Assembly: GCF_008180615.1 (NCBI RefSeq)
Contig: NZ_VTEH01000005.1
Coordinates: 1 to 64,000, forward strand
Length of the DNA: 64,000 nucleotides
Direction: 5' to 3'
DNA from: Rossellomorea vietnamensis
Lineage (GTDB): Bacteria; Bacillota; Bacilli; Bacillales; Bacillaceae_B
A program made the translations under genes and the position numbers. Positions 1 to 8,103 of this stretch are shown piece by piece; the stretch's first letter is position 1; each line of letters begins with the position of its first letter. The notes under the pieces are model-generated. The model did not search any database and was not told where the DNA came from. It worked only from the letters and a program-made list of their open reading frames with translations.

Positions 1-130
1 ATATAAACCCAAAAAAACATCAAAAGGCAGGCAGAAGATACCGGATAAACCAAAGGAAAAAGTCCAATATGGTCATGTCGCATTAATCGTTGAGAAAAGA
101 AAAAAGCAAGTTAAGAGAGTAATTAAGTAA
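1..130 (+). CDS. possible C-terminal end of a lysine-rich protein (partial)
   Basis: A reading frame is open from the left edge to a TAA at 128-130, giving about 42 residues. It is very rich in Lys and ends in a basic tail (VEKRKKQVKRVIK). The start lies outside the window. I recognise no family, and A-rich non-coding DNA can also give a Lys-rich open frame, so this is weakly supported. Confidence 0.25.
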   Translation, partial: YKPKKTSKGRQKIPDKPKEKVQYGHVALIVEKRKKQVKRVIK

Positions 131-261
131 ATATATATATTACAAAAAATGGGAACAGGCGGCACTTTTATTTGTGTATTGTCTTTTTTGCTTCCCTGAT
201 CTAATGAAGATGGTAAATTTTTACTTGTTTGCAAATTTGTTTACATCTTTGCAAAACCAGT

Positions 262-338
262 GGGTGAGACCCCACAGGCGAAGCCGAGGAGGCTCACCGC
301 ACGCCCCGCGGAGTCACGCACCTGGAGTGGAAATCAAT
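262..338. repeat. partial copy of dispersed hairpin repeat (outer-type element, right part)
   Basis: GGTGAGACCCCACAGGCG, then GCCGAGGAGGCTCACCGC, then CCCCGCGGAGT, then a right end TGGAGTGGAAATCAAT. The same blocks occur in order at 42527-42802 and 61580-61855, and the right end alone at 21354-21396. The left terminal arm is missing here. The remainder of 131-397 is AT-rich with no convincing gene. Confidence 0.75.
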
Positions 339-397
339 ATACACTTTCTTTGGTGCGAATAACTAAACCATTCCTTAACTAATTAGAAGTTTCCTCA

Positions 398-1729
398 TCA
401 TACCTGTCTTTTATAAACAAACAGCAGGATCAGAGAAACGGCCATAGCCGCAATCAAGGCAAGGTATGCCCGCTGAAAATCTCCTGTCGTGAAAATATCT
501 CCATTCCACTCCAGCAGGATCGCGCCAGCCACGGAGCCGGAAGCACTTCCGACAAAATGAGTTAATTGCTTCATTCCGATGCCGGAACCTACATATTCTT
601 TAGAGAGGATCCTGGAGGTTTCATTCGTCGAACTGGAAGAAAGACTCGAAAACCCGAAACTGGTGAACATATAGCCGGCCATTATCCAATACTCACTCAA
701 TGGAGAAAGGAAAAAGAAGATGACGGTTGAAATCAAAAGCAGTCCATGTGCGCCCAACAATACGGTGTAATTACCATAACGGTCAATCAGCCTGCCGACA
801 TAAATGGCGGCCACCGCTGAGAACATGGCTCCTGGAAATATTATAAAGCCGATTGCGGAAGGATTTTTCGAAAAAATGCCTCCCAGCATCAGAGGCATGA
901 GCAGAAGGATCGCAAAGTGTGTCAAGAATCCCAGAAAGCTTATATATAGGAGCAGGCGGTAGCTCTTATCTTTTACAAGAGCAGGCTGTATGAATGGAAG
1001 CTCAGCCTTATTAATCCGCAGCCAGAGCAAGGACAACATCAGGATTCCACCAGTGAAAAAGAACCAGTTGAAGGTAGATAGGAACAACAGGAAAGCTGTG
1101 ACGGAAAAGCCTGTCAGGACAGCTCCGATAACGTCAAATCTGCCTTTCTGTACTTCTTCTTTAGGCAAAATACGGAGCAGGACCGGCACCAGCAGGATCA
1201 CTAAAAGAGTAACAACAAACAGATAATTCCATGAGAGATGTTCGGTGATCATACCGCCCACAACCGGTCCCAGTCCAAAACCGAGTGACGAGGCTGAGGC
1301 AATCAGCGCCATGGCCCGCCCCCTGTTGGAAATAGGGATGAACCTGCTCGCGAATACCATAGACAAACCAGGGATCGCTGCAGCACCAGCAGCCTGCATC
1401 AGACGTGCCAATAGCAGCAAACTGTAGCTCTCTGCAAAGAAACCAAGAATGGATGATAAGCCAAACAGTAAAATCCCGACGGCAATCAGCCGGCGGATTG
1501 GCAGATAGTCAGAGAGTCTTGTATATGTAATGGTACAGATTGCGAGAACGATAGAATAGCCGGAAACAACCCATGCACCTTCAGAAGCTGTTATAGAAAA
1601 ATCACGTAAAATATTCGGCAGCGCTACATTGAACATTGTAGTGTTCATAACAACCAGCCAAATCGCCAGGCTCAAAATCATAACCGTTTTAAAATAACTT
1701 TCGTTTTCCGTTTCTGATGGTTTTTTCAT
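398..1729 (-). CDS. MFS drug/H+ antiporter, DHA2 Tet(K/L)-like
   Basis: This 443-residue polytopic membrane protein is a proton-driven exporter of the DHA2 family. Family-typical segments are NTTMFNVALPNILRDF in TM1, a loop 2-3 motif (RLSDYLPIRRL), ARLMQAAGAAAIPGL, and RGRAMALIASASSLGFGLGP, which resembles the antiporter motif C. Overall layout and length match Tet(L)/Tet(K), which have 14 TM segments; from memory the similarity is moderate, so tetracycline need not be the substrate. The start is an ATG after GGAGGTG. It is a single gene, divergent from the acetyltransferase at 1967, with a dyad upstream at 1755-1777. Confidence 0.85.
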   Translation of the reverse strand: MKKPSETENESYFKTVMILSLAIWLVVMNTTMFNVALPNILRDFSITASEGAWVVSGYSIVLAICTITYTRLSDYLPIRRLIAVGILLFGLSSILGFFAESYSLLLLARLMQAAGAAAIPGLSMVFASRFIPISNRGRAMALIASASSLGFGLGPVVGGMITEHLSWNYLFVVTLLVILLVPVLLRILPKEEVQKGRFDVIGAVLTGFSVTAFLLFLSTFNWFFFTGGILMLSLLWLRINKAELPFIQPALVKDKSYRLLLYISFLGFLTHFAILLLMPLMLGGIFSKNPSAIGFIIFPGAMFSAVAAIYVGRLIDRYGNYTVLLGAHGLLLISTVIFFFLSPLSEYWIMAGYMFTSFGFSSLSSSSTNETSRILSKEYVGSGIGMKQLTHFVGSASGSVAGAILLEWNGDIFTTGDFQRAYLALIAAMAVSLILLFVYKRQV

Positions 1730-1754
1730 AGATACACCTCCAGCCCACCGTCCG

Positions 1755-1777
1755 AGTATTTAGTCACTCGAAATACT
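1755..1777. promoter_or_regulatory. dyad upstream of the MFS gene, candidate operator
   Basis: AGTATTT and AAATACT form a perfect 7+7 bp inverted repeat with a 9-bp spacer, 26 bp before the ATG of the MFS transporter. A TATAGT-like -10 overlaps it on the minus strand. This is the usual place for a MarR- or TetR-type operator of an efflux gene; no cognate regulator lies next to it. Confidence 0.35.
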
Positions 1778-1966
1778 ATATCACAAAGCCGCCTCTCAGT
1801 GACAGTCACGACCCGGAATTTGTCGAACAAGTTTGTGCAACTTAGGGGTGTTATTGATCGTTCAATAGCTCGAGAACCCCTCTCTTCCGCCTGGGAAGAA
1901 AAACTGCCCGGGCTATTCACAGCAGCTCAGTGATTTTTTCAAAACACAATGAGGAGTGTGCTCAGC

Positions 1967-2512
1967 ATGGTATTGACAGGTGAAAGAATCTATTTGCGGC
2001 CATTTGAAGAGAGTGATGCAGAGATCTTGTATAAGCTCATCATACGGAATAAATCCTTTTGGGGTGAAACAGAACCAGATTGGCAGGAAGGTTACTATAC
2101 ATTCGAAGGCCAGCTCCAGAACATCCGCTACTTCCAAACAGGGATGGGGCAGGGACAGTTTTTTACATTTGGGATTTTTACAAAGAGAGAGCATAACCTT
2201 ATAGGAATTATCAATCTTTATGAAGTAAAACGGGGACCCTTTCAATCGGGAGTGATTGGGTACTGTCTTGATAAAAACTTCAACGGGAAAGGGCTGGGCA
2301 CAGAAAGCCTGAGACTCATTCTGCCTTTTGCCTTCATCACATTGGAGCTCAATAGATTATCCGCTGAGGTTATGCCGAGGAACTATCCTTCCATCAGAGT
2401 GCTCGAGAAGGCCGGCTTTCAGAAGGAGGGCTTCAGGAGGGATAATATAATGATCAAGGGTGCATGGGAAAGTCATCTTCAGTTTGCGCTGCTGAAAAAA
2501 GATTGGGCTTAG
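1967..2512 (+). CDS. GNAT acetyltransferase, RimJ/RimL-like
   Basis: An N-acetyltransferase of about 181 residues using acetyl-CoA; the substrate is unknown. Supporting segments are the N-terminal TGERIYLRPFEESDAEILYK, the acetyl-CoA loop region CLDKNFNGKGLGTESLRL, and the C-terminal NYPSIRVLEKAGFQKEGF, a typical RimJ/L arrangement. An upstream in-frame ATG (1949) precedes the Shine-Dalgarno GAGGAG (1951-1956), so the ATG at 1967 is chosen. It is monocistronic: the next gene has its own promoter at 2530. Confidence 0.85.
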   Translation: MVLTGERIYLRPFEESDAEILYKLIIRNKSFWGETEPDWQEGYYTFEGQLQNIRYFQTGMGQGQFFTFGIFTKREHNLIGIINLYEVKRGPFQSGVIGYCLDKNFNGKGLGTESLRLILPFAFITLELNRLSAEVMPRNYPSIRVLEKAGFQKEGFRRDNIMIKGAWESHLQFALLKKDWA

Positions 2513-2529
2513 TTCTTGATGAAAAGAAG

Positions 2530-2577
2530 TTGCGATAACTAATAGTATTAGTTATTATAAAACTAACACTATTAGTT
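2530..2577 (+). promoter_or_regulatory. promoter with two tandem operators for the MBL/TetR operon
   Basis: TTGCGA (2530-2535), a 17-bp spacer and TATTAT (2553-2558) form a SigA-type promoter. AACTAATAGTATTAGTT (2537-2553) is a perfect palindrome filling the spacer. AACTAACACTATTAGTT (2561-2577) is the same palindrome with one mismatch over the expected transcription start. Centres are 24 bp apart. The TetR protein encoded at 3333 in the same operon is the obvious candidate ligand. Confidence 0.7.
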
Positions 2578-2599
2578 TTATGTAGGGGAGAGCGAATCT

Positions 2600-3316
2600 A
2601 TGAAAATTACCCAACGAAACAATCTTTATCAATTAGCATTTATGCCTGATTTTTTTCCAGTGAACTGCTACCTGGTCGAAGAGGAGGACAGCTTAACATT
2701 GATTGATACAGCTTTGCCGCATTGCGCAAATGCCATTATGATGACAGCCCGCAAGATTAGCAAACCCATCACGCGAATTCTATTGACCCATACACATAAT
2801 GACCACATTGGGGCACTCATTAAACTTAAAACGATTAATCCGGATGCAGAGTTATGGATCCCGGAGCGGGAAGAACGGATGCTGAGAGGAGATAGGGGCA
2901 TTGATCCAGGTGAATCTCAAACTCCAATTAGAGGGGGCCTGCCCAAGAATATGAACATAAAAGCTGATTTCTTAATGAAAGAAGGAGATCGAATCGGTTC
3001 TCTTATTGCTCTTGAAACCCCGGGGCATACTCCGGGATCGATGTCATTCTTGGATAGCAGAGATCGGTCTGTAATTGCAGGGGATGCCTTTCAAACAAGA
3101 GGGCGTACAGCGGTTTCTGGACAGATGGTGTTCTCTTTCCCATTCCCGGCGATGGCCACCTGGTGCAAGGAAACGGCACTGGTCAGCGCTGAAAAAATCC
3201 AAAGCCAAAATCCTTCCCTGCTTGCTGCCGGACATGGTAAAATGCTTGAAAACCCAGCAGAGGAAATCAAGAAGGCACTGATGTCTGCAAGAGAAAAGAT
3301 GAAAGTGATCAAGTGA
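2600..3316 (+). CDS. MBL-fold metallo-hydrolase
   Basis: This 238-residue soluble protein has the metallo-beta-lactamase fold. THTHNDHIGA near residue 65 is the HxHxDH zinc motif, LETPGHTPGSM near residue 140 gives the third metal histidine, SVIAGDAF gives the bridging Asp, and AAGHGKML gives the last His. The sequence does not reveal whether it acts on a thioester, lactone or other substrate. RBS AGGGGAG precedes the ATG. It is followed after 16 nt by a TetR regulator, forming a two-gene operon behind the operator pair at 2537-2577, which suggests induction by the compound it hydrolyses or a relative. Confidence 0.85.
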   Translation: MKITQRNNLYQLAFMPDFFPVNCYLVEEEDSLTLIDTALPHCANAIMMTARKISKPITRILLTHTHNDHIGALIKLKTINPDAELWIPEREERMLRGDRGIDPGESQTPIRGGLPKNMNIKADFLMKEGDRIGSLIALETPGHTPGSMSFLDSRDRSVIAGDAFQTRGRTAVSGQMVFSFPFPAMATWCKETALVSAEKIQSQNPSLLAAGHGKMLENPAEEIKKALMSAREKMKVIK

Positions 3317-3332
3317 GGAAGGACGGGATTTC

Positions 3333-3899
3333 ATGTCACCAAGAATGGGACTGACTAAAGATAAAATAATGGAGACAGCAGCAAACATGGCAGATAGTGA
3401 TGGAATAGGATCTGTGACAATCGCCAATCTGGCGAAACAGCTGAAAATCCAGCCCCCTTCTTTATATAATCATATTAACGGTTTGAATGAACTTAAGACG
3501 GTTATGGCGATTCAAGGATTGAATAAGCTCCATGACGAAATGAAATCGGCCTTGGGAGGTAAGGAAGGAGATGAGGCTGTCCATGCATTGGGGGCTTCTT
3601 ATCTGGCTTTCTCAAGAAGCCATCCTGGGTTATATGAATCAGCTTTGCTTGCTCCGGAACCAGGAAATACGGATGTGCAAGCAGCAGGAAACCGCATAGT
3701 AGAATTGGCACTCGGGACACTTAATTACCTGGGGCTTTCCCAGCAGGATGCCCTGCATGCTGTCCGGGGATTAAGAAGCGTGTTTCATGGCTTTGCGTCT
3801 TTAGAGCACAAAGGCGGATTTGGAATGAATTTGAGCATAGATGAGAGTTTTCAGAGGATGATCGATGTATTTCTGAAAGGGATAAAAAACCGGGGATAA
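3333..3899 (+). CDS. TetR/AcrR-family transcriptional regulator
   Basis: 188 residues. The N-terminal helix-turn-helix is seen in IMETAANMADSDGIGSVTIA and LAKQLKIQPPSLYNHINGL. The C-terminal ligand domain contains SHPGLYESALL and FHGFASLE, as in the WHG-type TetR C-terminal domain. RBS GAGGAAGGA lies before the ATG. Second gene of the MBL operon, so probably autorepressing through the two AACTAA...TTAGTT palindromes. The ligand is unknown. Confidence 0.85.
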   Translation: MSPRMGLTKDKIMETAANMADSDGIGSVTIANLAKQLKIQPPSLYNHINGLNELKTVMAIQGLNKLHDEMKSALGGKEGDEAVHALGASYLAFSRSHPGLYESALLAPEPGNTDVQAAGNRIVELALGTLNYLGLSQQDALHAVRGLRSVFHGFASLEHKGGFGMNLSIDESFQRMIDVFLKGIKNRG

Positions 3900-3970
3900 A
3901 TAGTAAAATACATTGCTTCGGTAGTTTTGTTCAGCAATACTACTCACCTCCTTTGAATAAAGAGGCTCGG

Positions 3971-4017
3971 CAAAAAGAACGTTAAGGAAGATCTGAGAGG
4001 ACTTTCTTAACGTTCTT
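3971..4017 (-). terminator. intrinsic terminator of the 4018-4482 gene
   Basis: AAGAACGTTAAG (3975-3986) pairs with CTTAACGTTCTT (4006-4017). Read on the minus strand the stem is followed by TTCTTTTTG. It directly abuts the stop codon of the minus-strand gene. Confidence 0.8.
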
Positions 4018-4482
4018 CTATTTACCTGATTCTCTTCTGCTGATAAAGAAGTGATGAAATCCGTACATCAATACTGATTTTGTCAGAAAAAGCGATAACA
4101 GCTGCAGCTGATTCATTCGCACAAGTCTCCAAACTCCAAGCTTCTTGAACCAGCTGTAAAAAGGATAAACAAAAAAGGTGTCCACAGCCAGGTTAAGCAG
4201 GAAAAACATGAAAAATCTCCCGTATGTAAGCTTAAGGATAAAGATACTTCCGGTGAAAAACGGACCTATTGCAAAGGGTATCATGCCCCTTAGCTTTTTT
4301 GAAAGATTGGGGTATATTACCCACCATTTCAGCTTTTCTGCAATGAGATCTTCGATTAATAGGAATACACCCATGAACATGGCTGCCGGAGAAAACCTTT
4401 TAATGGAGCGCCATCCTGCGAACGGCAGCATTATCCAGGAAAATGCCAGTAAGAGTAATATCAAAATTCGCGACAGCTTCAT
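4018..4482 (-). CDS. small integral membrane protein, unknown function
   Basis: 154 residues with about four hydrophobic segments: ILILLLLAFSWIMLPFAGW, then one near residue 40 (AMFMGVFLLIEDLIAE), FAIGPFFTGSIFILKLTYG and FMFFLLNLAVDTFFVYPF. A basic C-terminus ends in ISRRESGK. I do not recognise a characterised family; similar orphan membrane proteins are common in Bacillus genomes. The ATG is preceded by AGGAGG. It has its own terminator at 3971. Confidence 0.7.
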   Translation of the reverse strand: MKLSRILILLLLAFSWIMLPFAGWRSIKRFSPAAMFMGVFLLIEDLIAEKLKWWVIYPNLSKKLRGMIPFAIGPFFTGSIFILKLTYGRFFMFFLLNLAVDTFFVYPFYSWFKKLGVWRLVRMNQLQLLSLFLTKSVLMYGFHHFFISRRESGK

Positions 4483-4543
4483 TATTCAGCCTCCTTTCAC
4501 TTAATTTGGCTTTTAAGTGAAAGAATATACATGGAGGGTTGAT

Positions 4544-4830
4544 TTGAATTTCCTGGTATTAAAAGAACATATCATCACCAAAAGGGCCTATAAAGCAAAT
4601 TTGCTATCGCAGGAAAGATTTTTTGAGGCAGATACTTTGGCTGTATCATTTTGATTAACAGGAGTTTGGAAAGACTTGCGGATATAGTAATGGAAAATTA
4701 TGGGTGTGGAGAAGAGAAAGAGCTGTCCCATTTTCAACAAAAAAAGTCCAAGGAATACAAAAGCCTGGAGAAAATAATAAACAAACTTTTATTCTCTCCA
4801 AGCATCACAAAGTTATTTGATCATTTATGA
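4544..4830 (+). pseudogene. possible frameshifted small gene
   Basis: A TTG (4544) sits 5 nt after GGAGGG and opens a frame reading LNFLVLKEHIITKRAYKANL and continuing SQERFFEADTLAVSF to a TGA at 4652. A second frame, open from 4627, continues with INRSLERLADIVMENYG and ends INKLLFSPSITKLFDHL at a TGA (4828-4830). Together they would make about 95 residues of helical, charged protein if one base were restored between 4627 and 4654. I do not recognise the product. The 3' end overlaps the stop of the convergent gene at 4821. Chance open frames are possible. Confidence 0.35.
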
Positions 4831-5549
4831 TGAAACGGGCATTTTCCATTAATGGGTTCTACATCATCTCCGATAAAATACTGCTTCCATTCACGATGTT
4901 CTGGGTCTCCGTAGTGGCTGATATTGGGGTGCTTCGGAAGGTTATCCCACTTTTCGACCCTCTCCCTGACTTTCTCTCGTGACATGACTCCCCCTTTAGA
5001 TGTACCTTCAAGCCCTTCGAATATCCTTCTTGGCTGAAAGCCCAGAATGAGGGAATTACCGAGGTCACGTGTTTTTCTTTGTTTATATGCAGGTGTATTG
5101 CCAAAAACAAAGTAAGGTTCCTCCGCAAAAGAGAAAGCCCATAGATAGTGGTCAGGATCTTGCGGATAGTCCTCTGGCCATGGCTTTTCGTCATTGTCAT
5201 GCAGGTACTGCAGAATATTCCAGAAATATTCGCGGTAATAGGGAATATCCTTTTCCTCTTTTTCAGGTTCCACGAATAAAAACAGGCCATGGCGGATCAG
5301 CTTTGGACTATTGAATAAAGAATTGAACTGCTCTAATGTCTGAGGCAGCGTGGACCAATCCTCATGAGTTATGTAAGAGTACCTCAGTTCCCCTTTTTTT
5401 TCGCCTGCCATCCCGAAATAGCATGGAAATGTTTTGTCTGTAACAGTATCCCTGAAGGTTTTATACTCTTCAATCAGCCATTGCGGCACTTTTTCAGGAT
5501 TTGTCATATCTTCTTTTGTCAGCAAGCGGTGTTGGATTGCAGTCGTCAT
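4821..5549 (-). CDS. YqcI/YcgG family protein
   Basis: 242 residues. Family features are FPCYFG near the N-terminus, SFAEEPYFVFGNTPAYKQR in the middle, FQPRRIFEGLEG, and a C-terminal NGKCPFHHK. The family is widespread in Bacillus; some members sit in guanitoxin or haem-related contexts, but the reaction is not established for this protein. No signal peptide or TM segment is visible. The ATG is preceded by GAGGAG. It is monocistronic. Confidence 0.8.
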   Translation of the reverse strand: MTTAIQHRLLTKEDMTNPEKVPQWLIEEYKTFRDTVTDKTFPCYFGMAGEKKGELRYSYITHEDWSTLPQTLEQFNSLFNSPKLIRHGLFLFVEPEKEEKDIPYYREYFWNILQYLHDNDEKPWPEDYPQDPDHYLWAFSFAEEPYFVFGNTPAYKQRKTRDLGNSLILGFQPRRIFEGLEGTSKGGVMSREKVRERVEKWDNLPKHPNISHYGDPEHREWKQYFIGDDVEPINGKCPFHHK

Positions 5550-5655
5550 AGTATCTCCTCTTTTTCATAAAATGTTTTTCCATTCCTTTACCCGCACCTT
5601 AAAACATCGAAACTTTTCTGTTTTGAGTATGTAGGAGTCTGGCAAACCAAGAATG

Positions 5656-5680
5656 GTTTAGCCTTTTTTAATGAGGGTAA
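5656..5680 (+). promoter_or_regulatory. SigB-type promoter of the first 17M-like gene
   Basis: GTTTAG (5656-5661), a 13-bp spacer and GGGTAA (5675-5680) closely fit the SigB consensus GTTTAA-N13/14-GGGTAT, 60 bp upstream of the start codon. Confidence 0.75.
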
Positions 5681-5740
5681 ATTTCTTGTAGAATTAAATC
5701 AAAGCTGAGACAGCATGCAGCTTTCAAGGAGGAAGAAATA

Positions 5741-6511
5741 ATGGAAAAGAGTATCGTTGGTGCATACGATTCCACTGCTGAAGTAATGGATGTAATAAAT
5801 AGTCTGACAAAAGACGGATACACTGAGGACGACATCCTCGTCATTTCAAACAGAAGAGACATTCATACACTGGATAATACAGCCGGACTTCATGTCGAAC
5901 ACCCTTCTGGTAATCATGAAGAGTCCCGCAGTATGTGGGAAAAGATAAAGGATTCCTTCAGAGTAAGTGAACAACAAGAAAATGAAAATCGCGATCTTTC
6001 ACAATATAACATTCCACTAGATCAGGTAGGGACCTACCAGAGTAAACTAGAGGATGGAAAAATCCTTGTTGCCGTAACGGCAAAAGATAAATATGCTTTG
6101 AGCAATGGCGGTGAGGTGGTTGATTCCGGATCGACTATCGAACCTGTTTCCAGTGAAGAGAAAAACTTGAAAGACGATGATGTAAGGAACGTAAATCACA
6201 CTAGGAACCAAACTTCGGCAGAGAACTTCCGCAGTTCGCCTACAGCCGGCAAGAGTATTGGCAACCATGGTGCAGAACCAGAAGATCTTCGTTCAGGCAA
6301 TGTGGATACAACAGAAGATACCATTGGCGGAAATGTCGGCAACACACTTGGAGGAAAACTAGAATCTTCTGAGAGGAATTCTACTGGACAAGAGGGGCTG
6401 GATGACAGCCCGGCAGACCAGACTGAAAAAGAACATCGTGATGAAAAAAACACTGAAAATATAGATCAGAAAGAACGCTTTAAAGCAAACGACTATCGAG
6501 GAGACTTTTAA
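5741..6511 (+). CDS. general stress protein 17M-like (YflT domain) with long disordered tail
   Basis: 256 residues. Residues 1-110 form a YflT/heat-induced stress protein domain (EKSIVGAYDSTAEVMDVINS, then TEDDILVISNRRDIHTLDN). The rest is hydrophilic, rich in Asn, Glu, Ser and Gly, and probably disordered. It ends in a tail (KNTENIDQ, then FKANDYRGDF) nearly repeated in the next gene. The ATG follows AAGGAGGA. The SigB-type promoter at 5656 implies expression in general stress. It is longer than classic 17M proteins because of the C-terminal extension. Confidence 0.85.
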   Translation: MEKSIVGAYDSTAEVMDVINSLTKDGYTEDDILVISNRRDIHTLDNTAGLHVEHPSGNHEESRSMWEKIKDSFRVSEQQENENRDLSQYNIPLDQVGTYQSKLEDGKILVAVTAKDKYALSNGGEVVDSGSTIEPVSSEEKNLKDDDVRNVNHTRNQTSAENFRSSPTAGKSIGNHGAEPEDLRSGNVDTTEDTIGGNVGNTLGGKLESSERNSTGQEGLDDSPADQTEKEHRDEKNTENIDQKERFKANDYRGDF

Positions 6512-6519
6512 AGCCTTTA

Positions 6520-6548
6520 AAACCCGCTGACAACAGCGGGTTTTTTTG
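6520..6548 (+). terminator. intrinsic terminator
   Basis: AACCCGCTG and CAGCGGGTT form a stem followed by seven T, 10 nt after the stop of the 17M-like gene. Confidence 0.9.
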
Positions 6549-6566
6549 TGTCTAAAATACTTTAGT

Positions 6567-6613
6567 CCTTTAAAGCGCGAAGAGGGACTGTCCCTTTTAA
6601 TGCTTTAAAGAGG
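6567..6613. repeat. dispersed palindromic repeat, GGGAC(A/T)GTCCC family, copy 1
   Basis: TTTAAAGCGC, then AGAGGGACTGTCCCTTTT, then GCTTTAAAG. Copies 2 and 3 with the same order of blocks are at 13490-13536 and 15269-15316. All are intergenic. Confidence 0.75.
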
Positions 6614-6686
6614 TGAAGAAGTAACTCGAAGGAATTTAAATATGTAATTTATAGCATAAGTGGTTAAAATTACTGAAATTCAATGG

Positions 6687-6711
6687 GTTTTTGCAAATAT
6701 CTAACGGGTAA
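6687..6711 (+). promoter_or_regulatory. SigB-type promoter of the second 17M-like gene
   Basis: GTTTTT (6687-6692), a 13-bp spacer and GGGTAA (6706-6711). Same spacing and same -10 as the promoter at 5656. Confidence 0.6.
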
Positions 6712-6751
6712 TTTCTTTATGTAAGATCAAAATTCGAAGGAGGTTATTATG

Positions 6752-7756
6752 ATGGAAAAACATATTATTGGAGCGTATGATTCGACTAATGAAGCAGCGG
6801 CAGTAGTGGACCAGCTGTCAAGAAAAGGTTATTCCCCGGAAGAAATCCTGGTTGTTTCGAATAGAGACCGTCTCGGTTCTTTAGAAAATAAGACAGGGCT
6901 TCAGGTAGAACAGAGTGAATCGGCACAGCATGACCAGTCTATGTGGGATAAAATCAGAGAAGCTTTTACCATGGATGAAGAGACTTCTTCCAATAACCGC
7001 CTCTCCAATTATGATCTCTCGGAAACAGATACAAGACGATATGAATCGGACTTAAATGACGGAAAAATAATCATTGCAGTTGAAGCAAATTCTGCAACTG
7101 ACTTGGATGAATTCAAGACTGAAACTGACGGCCGCGGAACTGAAAGTAATCAGTATACCTCGGCAGCGACTAATACCGCCGATCAAGAAGAATCCATGGA
7201 ACTTCGTGAAGAGCGCCTGAGTGTGGACAAAGAGGAAGTCAAAACTGGTGAGATCTCCGTCGGAAAAGATGTAGTGGAAGAAGAAAGAAGTGTTGATGTC
7301 CCAGTAAGGCATGAGGAAGTTTATGTGGAGAAAAGACATGTGGCTGATGGTGAAACAAGGAATGCCACTGCAGACTTTGGAGATGAAGAGGAAATAAGAA
7401 TACCAGTAGTTGAAGAAAAAGTAGAGGTCAAGAAAAAGCCGGTTGTTACAGATGAGGTTGTCATTGGAAAACGCACAACGGAAGAAACCGAGCATATTCA
7501 TGATACTGTGAAAAAAGAAGAAGTACACTTAGATAAAGAGGGTTCTTCCCGAATTCAGGGAGAAGAGAGACTGAACGAAACAAGCAGCAGCGGGTCACCT
7601 GCAGGAACGTCGAGCGATGATACCTTCGTGACTGGTCAGGAAGGTATAACAGACACGGCTGGCATCCGTTCCGAAAAAGAGAGAAGAGACCATAAGAATA
7701 CTTCAAATCTGAACGATAATAAGTTCAAAGGAAATGACTACCGCGGCGATATGTAA
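6752..7756 (+). CDS. YflT domain fused to a YsnF/AvaK (DUF2382) domain, general stress protein
   Basis: About 334 residues. The N-terminal ~110 residues are a YflT domain (MEKHIIGAYDSTNEAAAVVD, then YSPEEILVVSNRDRLGSLEN). Residues 150-270 carry the DUF2382 pattern of alternating charged and Val-rich strands (LREERLSVDKEEVKTGE, then VDVPVRHEEVYVEKR, then IRIPVVEEKVEVKKKP). The tail (TGQEG, KNTSNLN, FKGNDYRGDM) matches the preceding gene. ATGs at 6749 and 6752 follow AGGAGG; the second gives better spacing and aligns with the paralogue. Tandem duplication and the SigB-like promoter point to a stress role; the molecular activity is unknown. Confidence 0.85.
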   Translation: MEKHIIGAYDSTNEAAAVVDQLSRKGYSPEEILVVSNRDRLGSLENKTGLQVEQSESAQHDQSMWDKIREAFTMDEETSSNNRLSNYDLSETDTRRYESDLNDGKIIIAVEANSATDLDEFKTETDGRGTESNQYTSAATNTADQEESMELREERLSVDKEEVKTGEISVGKDVVEEERSVDVPVRHEEVYVEKRHVADGETRNATADFGDEEEIRIPVVEEKVEVKKKPVVTDEVVIGKRTTEETEHIHDTVKKEEVHLDKEGSSRIQGEERLNETSSSGSPAGTSSDDTFVTGQEGITDTAGIRSEKERRDHKNTSNLNDNKFKGNDYRGDM

Positions 7757-7817
7757 TCCTAATTAACACTTTGCCGTCCTCGGCAATCCTGGCAGTAAAG
7801 CCGTATAAGCCAAGCAG

Positions 7818-7859
7818 CATGCGCGTACCTTTCATAAACGGGTGCGCGCATGTTTTTTT
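7818..7859 (+). terminator. intrinsic terminator
   Basis: CATGCGCGTACC (7818-7829) pairs with GGTGCGCGCATG (7841-7852), followed by a run of T. Between here and the gene at 8104 I see only a promoter-like TATAAT at 8053-8058. Confidence 0.85.
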
Positions 7860-8103
7860 AGAATGGACAAAAAAAGCAAAGCAAATAAGAGGTGGAGATG
7901 CTCAGCCACCCCGCTAGAATGGGCACTTGTATGTGAGAACTGCTGCTTTCACACACAATCTTTACATAAACAACCTATCTCAATAGTAAAATACTTTTTA
8001 TACTACTGTAGTAATCTATTGCATTTCAATCGATAGTTGTACATAATAGGTATATAATAGTAGTACAAAAGTTATACAAATAAAATACAGAGGTGAAACA
8101 ACA

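Noticed and set aside
174..362. 62-aa frame at the left end
   Set aside because: It is largely made of the dispersed hairpin repeat and has no family resemblance.
1726..2245. Minus-strand frames opposite the GNAT gene
   Set aside because: They are shadows of 1967-2512 and the intergenic region without ribosome binding sites.
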